DNA of 64,000 nt from Wyeomyia smithii (lineage: Eukaryota; Arthropoda; Insecta; Diptera; Culicidae). The stretch lies in NCBI RefSeq assembly GCF_029784165.1, contig NC_073694.1, positions 168,606,118 to 168,670,117 of the forward strand, in the 5' to 3' direction. Within the stretch, counting starts at the first letter, position 1. Every line of letters starts with the position of its first letter. Below are positions 56,293 to 64,000 of this stretch, one piece after another. The notes under the pieces were generated by a model. The model was not told where the DNA came from. It searched no databases and worked only from the letters and a program-made list of their open reading frames with translations. The translations under genes were made by a program, and so were the position numbers.

Positions 56293-56429
56293 AAGTAAGT
56301 GCTCAATCCCAACCCTTAATCCGAAACCCCGAAATATTTATTCAAATCCCAAATTCTTGACTTTAAAATTTGTATTATACATCCTGAGTCCCAATGAAAA
56401 AAGATTTCGAACTGGATTTTTGGCAACGA

Positions 56430-58210
56430 CCTTTAGCATGAAAACACGGACACTGATCGGTACATGGAACATCTTGGCCCTTGCCCAGCAGGGCAAACTG
56501 GTTCAATTAGCTAGGGAAGCTAGCCTCTTAAAGCTCGAAATTCTGGGACTGGGCGAAGTCCGTTGGCCGAACACTGGTGAACACGTAATACCGTCCGGGC
56601 AAGTGTTGTTATATTCTGGTATACGAGGAGAAAACGCAAATCGGGAGCGAGGCGTTGGATTCCTACTAAGCCCACCGGCTCATGCAGCCTTGATGTGATA
56701 GGAACCGATAAACGAAAGAGTCACGGTAATCCAGTGTTATGCACCAACTAATTCTGCCGACCTACAGGAGAAAGAGAGTTTTTACAGTCAGTTGTATAGT
56801 GTGGTAGAGAAAGTTCCCAAGTCCATTTGGGCGATTTCAACGCTAAGATTGGTTCCAACAACGAAGACCTCGAACGCGTCATAAGTTTAGGAGAAATGAG
56901 CGAAAACGGAGAACTGTTTGTGGAGTTTTGTGGCAACAACAACATGGTGATTGGGGGATCGCTCTTCCCTCATCGACCAGCACATAAGTTCACCTGGGTT
57001 ACCCGCGATGGCCGAACAGAAAACCATATTGACCACATCTGCATCAACCGATAATGGAAACGGACCCTTCTGGATGTCCGCAACAAACGCAGCTCCGAGG
57101 TTGCATCCGACCATCATCTTGTCATCGCCGAGACTACACGTCGTTCGTGTCCAGCGGAGAGAAGAGGAAGTTGGATTTCGGTACGGCGTCCGCCGGCTGG
57201 AGAATGCCGATGTGAAACTCGAACAACTTGAAGTCCGAGCTTCGGAGCTGCCAAGCAGACCAATGGTCGAACATCAAGAATGTCTTCATCACGATAAGTT
57301 ACGATACGATTGGCAAATCGCGTAGCGGACGAAGGGAATGGATATGGGATGAAACTTGGAGGATAATCGACGAGCGGAAAGAGGCAAACGTCAACATTGT
57401 GCGGGCACGAACCAGAGCAGCCAAAACAGCTGCCCGCCAACAATACGCTGGTCTGGAAAAGGCTGTCAAACGCTTTTGTAGACGGGATAAGAGAGACTGG
57501 ACCAATTCCCTGGCCGAAGAGGGAGAACGGGCCGCCGCCAATAGAGATCTCCGCTTGTTGTATGACATTTCTTGCCGTCTTAGTGGTGTTAGGATGAATG
57601 CCAGAATGCCGCTGAAAGACAGAGCCGGTCAGTTACTAACTGACAGAACCGACCAGCTTAGGCGCTGGACAGATCACTTTGAGTAACCTTTCCGAGTCTC
57701 AAACCCGCGGCGTGTAGCCCCCGTAGTTCAACGTATTAACCGCGTCAACTCTGAGGCTCCAACATTAGCTGAAATTGAAGCGGCAATCAAAAGCATGAAA
57801 TCCAACAGAGCGCCAGGAATTGACTCCATTTCAGCCGAGATGCTCAAAGCTAACCCAACCCTGTCAGCACAGATGATGCATTAGCTCTTCGGCAATATAT
57901 GAGAAACCACGACTTTCCCGGTGGACTGGATGCAGGGCATTTAAGTAAAAGTCCTTAAGAAATGGGATCTAACGGAATGTGGGGACCGGCGCGGCTTCAC
58001 ACTGCTGTACTTTGCAAGGTGATTCTGAATAGGATCCAGGAGGAAGTTGACGCTATTCTCCGTCGGCAGCAAGCTGGGTTCCGTGCTGGCCGATCATGCG
58101 TTGATCACATCGCAACGCTCCGTATTATTTTGGAGCAGGTCAACGAATTCCAGGAACCTCTCTTCCTGGTTTTCGTGGACTTCGAGAAGGCCTTTCGACT
58201 GCTGCAAACC
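56430..58210 (+). pseudogene. RTE-clade LINE (SR2/Perere-like) ORF remnant
   Basis: Endonuclease: TRTLIGTWNILALAQQGKL, LEILGLGEVRWPNTGEHV, GVGFLLSPPAHAALM, then stops and shifts; VIQCYAPTNSADLQEKESFY, GDFNAKIGSNNEDL, NGELFVEFCGNNNMVIGGS, ENHIDHICINR, ASDHHL. Linker: RRDKRDWTNSLAEEGERAAA, LLYDISCRLSGVRMNA, DRAGQLLTDRTDQLRRWTDH. RT: AEIEAAIKSMKSNRAPGIDS, ISAEMLKAN, then VLCKVILNRIQEEV, LRRQQAGFRAGRSCVDHIAT, FVDFEKAF, where it ends at about 58200. Style is SR2/Perere-type RTE, distinct from the JAM1-like copies. The 3' half is missing. Confidence 0.85.
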
Positions 58211-60620
58211 CTACCTTTTTTTTTCAACCTCCCAGTGATTTCTCGTGGAAGAGCAGAGGTGTTCTCGGCTTCTAATAAAGCGAGTATCACGTCAACATTT
58301 TCCTAAACACTCCTTCTTTGACCTGCATTCGGAAGCGGCCGGCGCTGGTATTGCCTAATATAAAGATTAAGATCACCAGTTTTTACACATTGAGGATGAA
58401 TGTTAGTCCCAAGCATCATCCGTTGGTTCTCTGTGTAAATAGAGCTGATCTGGCAAAAACGGAGTAGCAACCGCGAGCGGTCAATCATGCTCATGCTCAT
58501 GCTCTATCATTTTTATGAATACCAATTTCTACACTACCGTGAAATAACAAAGTGACGTGAATGCCATTTTTTCGAAGATGGGGTTTTTATGCCAATTTGT
58601 TCGTTATTCGAAGACCCATCTCTTGGTATCTTTTTTTTGGTTGTTAGGTACTTATTCGTACGTTGCATAAAATCAAGAAAACAAAATGACGTATGCACCA
58701 TTTCAATACAAAAGTGACAAGTAACCCGTTTGTTTTTGGACCGTATTGAAAAACTGATCAAATGGATGTACGTCATAATGTCATATTACGGCAGTACATT
58801 GAACAGTCTATTTTTTATTGCTAGGTTTTTTTTTTTCAAAGTTCTTGACAACAGTTCTTAACCTCTTTAGAATCAATATTATATTAATTCAACTGGATGG
58901 TTTTTAACAAATTGGGGAATCGAACGTCTTCAGCAGTGGTTTTCTTGCATTTTTTGCGTTATAAATAGAATAGTGTAACATTGCGTTATTGATCATCAAA
59001 ATTTGAGATAATCGGTAATATCGTTTCCATATGTGTCAACATATCTGAACATTTGCCTCCTGAGCAAACTTCTCCAAATAAAGAATTACTAAAATCTAAT
59101 GCGCCAACAAATATTTCCACACTCAAGTCGAAATCAAAACTTTTCGAACTTCAATCCACGTACAACCCATAACTAAGCAGTTTATTCCCTAGCCGGTTAC
59201 AATTTGCCTTCGTTTCTTTTGTCCCATCCGGTCCAAAACAAGCTCAATATTTGACCGGGTGATGGATATTTAATTATAGGCAACAAGGGCACTTTTTTCT
59301 TCTTGCTGCGTTCTGCACAGCCCATTAATATTTACTGCAAACAACTTTCTGCTACTTCCAGCCGTGGTTCCAGATCGGGTGGAGCACAGTTGCAGGCCGG
59401 AGCTCATGTGAAACATATTGAATACATCTTTCATGAAGATTTTGTAAACAACCGCTCCTAAAACCAGTGTCCTTCTGCTTCTAATGGCGATAATAACAAT
59501 AACTATAAATATGCCGGGAAATATTAAATTATAATTATTATAATTACTGTCCCTCTCTGAGGGGTTAGGCCGCTGGCGGTCACAGGACAAACGAACGGTT
59601 CCAATCTCGAAAAGGGGTTCTAACAGAGAGGAAGCATGTGCGTTCTAAGCCGAAGTTGCTTGTGATTTTTCATGACCATCTTTCCCGAGCTCATCTGGGA
59701 CCGACGGATGTCTGCTTTTTGGTTCTAAATAAACCAGATACACAGTGATTAAGGGGCTCTATTTATCTGAGCCGAGAGCGTGGTCTGCCATACGAAATTA
59801 GGCAACTTTTACTCAAATTAAGGCAACCCCTTTCGGTTCGGTCCGTCAATTAACTGTCAATTTCTGTCAAAGTTCGCCAGCATCGAAATGGCTCAGTGGG
59901 AATGCTTAGCTGTAAAGCGACATATGTTGTTTTTTTTTCTGTCGATAATATTGGCAGTATGTACCATCAACCCTTCATCGAAATGAAAAAAAAAAAACGA
60001 AAGGAAAATCGGAGATCTCTGCTGACCGCATGAATAAACCATATCGGGATTGAGTGCAAAAACTTCCGGTAGTGTACATTATCCCTCGCTTTTTGTTGCT
60101 AGGTTTTCTCCCGTTTTTTATGGCAGTCGTATTTTAACTGAACCAGGTTTGAAGACAAGGAAAAAAACTCTTTTTTTCTGTTGCTATGTTATGGGCAGCG
60201 TAGGGCCCGAAGCTGTAATCGTGTTACTCCGGGCATGACGTGTCTGTCAGGAAAAACGAACTTCATTGGAGAATGAACAAGCGAAAAACCAACACCGGCA
60301 AGGGAATATTCATGACAAAAACAAAGATTGCAAGAGCAACCTCTTGCACTGTCACGAAATGGGATTGACAAACACCTTCATAAGAGAAAAAAGGTTAATT
60401 TTTGAACTTAACACTTTCTGTATATTTACAATAAATGGCCTAAAAATATTATTAACTATAATTATAAAAAAAGGATTGGTGGTGTGAAATAACCTCTACA
60501 TTCAGTTCAACAGGTTTTTTCTCTAAAACTCTATATTAGACGGTGTTGTTTCATTTGAATTATATTTTAATTAGATTTAGCTTATCTTTGATATGGATTT
60601 GATTTAGATTGAACTCGAGT
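58211..60620. other. Mixed repeat-like and host DNA
   Basis: About 58290-58510 has a GAAGCGGCCGGCGCTGGTA block and CATGCTCATGCTCATGCTC simple repeat, which looks like part of an unidentified repeat. 58530-60620 has only short frames with no match. T/A homopolymers and TTATAATTATTATAATTA (about 59528) occur. Confidence 0.4.
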
Positions 60621-60624
60621 TATA

Positions 60625-61868
60625 TAGACCGTTCCGATAATAATAAATACACTTACGATCAACCGTCATTTCAAATAACGTGCAGTATTCAACCAAACGT
60701 TGGCTGCGTCCTGTTGTTTACATCCAAAATAAACAGATGCTGTCATTTTACTAACATTTAGTGCGAAATTTTGAAAATGCGTGGCATTTCTTCCGAGCAA
60801 AGAAAGCGAATTGTGCACAAATGGGGCACCGTGAGTGGTTTTTCTATAAAAAAATTAGCCAGAGAAGAAGGTGTGAGTGTCGGAGCAGTTCAAACCAAAT
60901 TGCGGAAGTATTGTAAAGAGTGCACATTTCCTGATGCCCCAAGTCGTGGTAGAAAACCCAGGCCTGTTGACCCGACAATGGACAAAAAGGTTAAGGAATA
61001 CTACAAGCGGCATCCTTCAGTATCAGTACGAGATGTGGCGAGAAAACTTGGAACCTCGGCGAGTAACGTTATGCGTGCCAAGGGAAGAATGGATCTGCAG
61101 ACCGGAAACCGAGGGCTCGGAAGCTTTATGACAAACTTCTGACCAAAAAAATGAGGTGTGTTATCATGGATGACGAAACCTACATAAAACTGGACTATAA
61201 GACTCTGCCAGGACCGCAATTTTATACATCACCGAAGGGAAAGGATGTCCCTGGACTAGTGAAAGCCATTTACACCGGAAAATTCGGCAAGAAGGTAATG
61301 GTTTGGCAGGCCATTTGTGAATGTGGGAAAATATCTCGTCCATTCATTATGAATGACACAATGAAATTTACGTGAAAGAGTGTTTGCAGAAAAGGTTGTT
61401 ACCCATGGTTAGGCAGCATAACAACCCTCCAATCTTTTGGCCCGATCTAGCTTCCTTCCATTACTCTAAGGATGCACTAGGGTTGTATAAAACAAATAAT
61501 GTCACATGTGTCCCAAAGGAGATAAATCCTCCAAACTGCCCTGAAATTCGCCCTATTGAAACTTTTTTGGCTTTGACCAAGGCAAAGCTGAGGAAATATG
61601 TCAAACCAGCGGACAATGTTGAAAAATTTAAAAAAGATTGGCTTAAAGTGGTAAAAATGGTCGGAGAACACACTGTGCAAAAGCTTATGAGTAGTGTTAA
61701 GAGAAAAGTTAGAGAACTCGCGTATCTTACGAAAAATAATCCCAACTTGAATTGAAACTGGAAAGAAAACACTTATTATCTATATTTCAGAATAAAATGA
61801 CCCGAAAAATCCTGTATTTTTGTTTTATTCAAGAAAGAAGATGTATTTATAATTTTCGGAACAGTCTG
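60625..61868 (+). mobile_element. ITmD37E Tc1/mariner transposon, end to end
   Basis: 1.24 kb with terminal inverted repeats of about 26 bp: left TAGACCGTTCCGATAATAAT, right (reverse complement) CAGACTGTTCCGAAAATTAT, each continuing AAATACA. TA flanks both sides (60623-60624 and 61869-61870). It carries one transposase gene with two frameshifts. Length and structure match a complete element of this family. Confidence 0.9.
60777..61755 (+). pseudogene. ITmD37E transposase, frameshifted
   Basis: Cut-and-paste transposase of the IS630-Tc1-mariner superfamily. First ATG at 60777. N-terminal helix-turn-helix domains: RGISSEQRKRIVHKWGT, SIKKLAREEGVSVGAVQTKL, PSVSVRDVARKLGTSASNVM, with a GRKPRP hinge. 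Frameshift near 61085-61100 (next frame: RKPRARKLYDKLLTKKM). Catalytic domain: CVIMDDETYIKLDY, VMVWQAICECG; second frameshift near 61365 (EIYVKECLQKRLLP); then FWPDLASFHY and NCPEIRPIETF. Asp (WPD) to Glu (PIE) spacing is 37, the D37E signature, so all three catalytic residues remain. Ends NPNLN at 61755. Confidence 0.92.
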
Positions 61869-61870
61869 TA

Positions 61871-64000
61871 TTTGGGTTGGATTTGGATTGGATTTTAGTT
61901 GGATGACGTTAGCTGCAATTTCCACAGCTGAAACTATTGAATTTCTTTCAACTTACAACACAAAGACAGTATTGCAAATGGGTATTTGTTGTTTTTTTTT
62001 GTTGTTTTTCTATAAAGCAATAAATAATGCTCGCAAATGATTGGATATGTTTATCAGAAAATCGATTTTTGAAAAAAAGTTTCTTTCTTTTTCCTAGGAT
62101 TTCTCACACTGAAAATGAGATAAATAATTCTTAGCGTGTACTCAGAAGCAGTTTCAGAAAATAAATCAAAAGTATCCTAAATTGTAACCGAGGTAACAAT
62201 AAGTAACAACTGCACCGAACAATAGTCGGACAATCTTCTTGTTTAGTTTTACCACAGACTTTTCTAGGCAGCATTCTGGTTTACCAAATACTTCCGCAAG
62301 GTTGCCGAACTGAACTGTTCTACCACCAAGCAAACTAAGAAACCAAAACTATTCAGCAGAACAATCGCAAAGAGGTGGACACCTTTTTCCCTAGCACCGG
62401 AAAACGAATTGTGTTCTCTGTACAATAGCCTGAAGCGGTATTTAGGCTAGATGCTGCTGCGGCTGCTGTGGTCGTTGTACATTAGTCGAAAACATAAAAC
62501 GGGATGTTTCCACAGCGCTAGGACGAACATTTATTATTATCCTTCGGCGGTACTGGTCTAGCACTACTTACATATGGGGGGAGGCGACCTGTTTCTTGTT
62601 TCCTGATTAAAAGCGACACAAAGAAACTAATTTAAGGGTTGCAGCACGACTTCAGGTTTTCCTTTCGGGTGGGATGAGTGAAAGCCCGACAATAAACTGC
62701 TGCATAGTTTCTTTCTAGATGAACTGGTCATGCTGGGTGGGGATGTCATTATTTATTTATTCACTTCGGGACGGGTTTCGCATTGCTTGCTAACGAAACG
62801 CGAGCAATTGCTACTACAGCTATTATTATTATTATTATTGAAGACAAATTGAATCCTTCGTCACCGAAAATGAAACGCAGCTCCCGGCGATTTATGACTT
62901 AGCGGATGAACTCGGTATATTCCGGTCAAAGTAATAAGTTAATTGTAGTCCAAGCGTGTCCACATTTTATGCTCCTGTGTATCGCACTGACACACACAGG
63001 ATCGTAAAGAAAGCCGTATCACGTGCTGCTGTACCTACGTATGTATCTCAAAGCCGTATAATTATCGGACCAAGCCGGGCGGAACTCGGGGAGACCATTT
63101 CTGTCACCGGAGGACAAATCTTTTGATGTGTGTTTGGCTTCCCGGTCGGTTGGTCGGCAATTTTTGGCGGAATTAATTATCCATACCGGAGGCGAATCTT
63201 GCTTCTAATTGTTTCGGGCTTTGACCAGAACTGATTAGTTTGGAATGGTTCAGGATTAGATGTTTGCTTTCGATGAAGCCAAAGTAAGGTGCATCAACAG
63301 ATTTCAAATAAATTACCCAGGGATGTTTGACGTACCTATATGCTATAGTGATTCAATTCAGCTACAATGCTTACTCAGAGGTTTATTAGCATATTGCTGA
63401 ATAAATTTACCTTGAAGAAGTTAAACTACAGAAGACTACAGAATGATTTTTCCGAAATAAATGAACATGGGATTTTAAAATTAAATAAAAAATGTATGGA
63501 ATATATAAGTTTGACTGTTAGCCAAGTAGGTGTTAATTTTCTATCATTGATCGGTCATATCGCGAGCAAAATGAGCGGGAGCATTGTCTTGGTAAAGAAG
63601 CACTTTTTTTCGTCAAATGTGGTTGTTAGGCCTGGATTTCAACGTACAATCGATCTAATGAAGTACAATAATATTGTTTATTGATTCTTTCACCATGTTC
63701 AATATCGTACACAAATTACATAACGTACGAAAGGGCGGGGGGAGGGGGGTTGTGTCTGCAACCGTTCATCATACGTAGTTTCAAAACAAGGATTAACAAG
63801 GATTTCACAGATATTACATAGTCCGGATGAAACGCATCCACTTAGAAGCAGAAACAGTGCAAACCAGAAATATCAAACGTTTTTGCAGCACAGTCAACCG
63901 TACCGACTAAGGTTTTGGATTCAAAATTTTTTAGAGCTCAGATTCCAAAACTCGGAATTGAGATTTAGAATGTAGAATTACGAATTTTTCAATTGGGAAA
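61871..64000. other. Apparent host non-coding DNA
   Basis: No gene recognised. ATTATTATTATTATTATTG microsatellite at about 62821-62840; G-rich tract at 63736-63750. A 105-codon plus-strand frame (63367-63684) is AT-rich and matches nothing I know; I do not call it a gene. Confidence 0.45.

Noticed and set aside
63367..63684. 105-codon plus-strand frame
   Set aside because: AT-rich, no domain or context, in a region with no other gene signal.
1..64000. CRISPR arrays, operons or bacterial defence genes
   Set aside because: No regularly spaced direct repeats with unique spacers, no dense coding or ribosome-binding signals; the sequence is clearly animal nuclear DNA.
1..64000. LTR retrotransposons or integrated viral genes
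   Set aside because: I found no paired LTRs, no protease/integrase motifs and no viral polymerase motif; all reverse transcriptases here are non-LTR type.

Overview
The window looks like mosquito nuclear DNA, most likely a culicine such as Aedes. It is AT-rich, has no bacterial gene organisation, and is packed with transposable elements of mosquito type: two I-clade (MosquI-like) LINEs, one LOA-clade (Lian-like) LINE, several RTE-clade LINE copies (JAM1-like and SR2/Perere-like), two ITmD37E Tc1/mariner copies, tRNA-derived SINEs, and many foldback and MITE elements. I recognise no complete host protein-coding gene. The host DNA between repeats (about 1-1.9, 10.2-13.7, 20-23.5, 41.5-45.1 and 61.9-64 kb) reads as intergenic or intronic, with two weak candidate host terminal exons on the minus strand (20.2 and 44.3 kb).

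Layout. 2.0-4.9 kb: a decayed RTE reverse transcriptase split by a 1.96-kb foldback element with a TTGG duplication. 5.0-7.6 kb: a repeat family whose minus strand carries TATA/CCAAT promoter-like boxes and repeated histone-3'-end-like stem-loops. 8.1-10.1 kb: mariner, RTE and ITmD37E remnants with a 140-bp MITE nested in the last. 13.7-16.8 kb: a 3-kb foldback containing a second 0.97-kb foldback and a SINE. 17.3 kb: a SINE with a perfect 14-bp target-site duplication. 18-20 kb: MITE plus another copy of the stem-loop repeat family. 24.36-30.02 kb: I-clade LINE copy 1. 30.25-38.72 kb: a large copy of the stem-loop repeat family into which I-clade LINE copy 2 (32.51-38.61 kb) has jumped; copy 2 was in turn hit by a TA-flanked 720-bp MITE. 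39.57-41.42 kb: 5' part of an RTE element, minus strand. 45.2-50.9 kb: LOA-clade LINE. 51.2-51.9 kb: nested MITEs. 52.5-56.3 kb: RTE copy interrupted by a 2.4-kb insertion that contains another foldback. 56.4-58.2 kb: SR2-like RTE fragment. 60.6-61.9 kb: ITmD37E transposon, complete from end to end but frameshifted.

All autonomous element copies here carry frameshifts, stops or deletions, so none appears able to move by itself. The two I-clade copies are highly similar to each other and have clear duplications, so they are probably the youngest insertions. The most interesting structural signals are (i) three foldback elements whose termini all read CACRGTG (the same heptamer as Transib/RAG signal ends) but whose target duplications differ in length (4, 3 and 5 bp), and (ii) the repeat family with histone-like 3' stem-loops and promoters but no intact histone reading frame.
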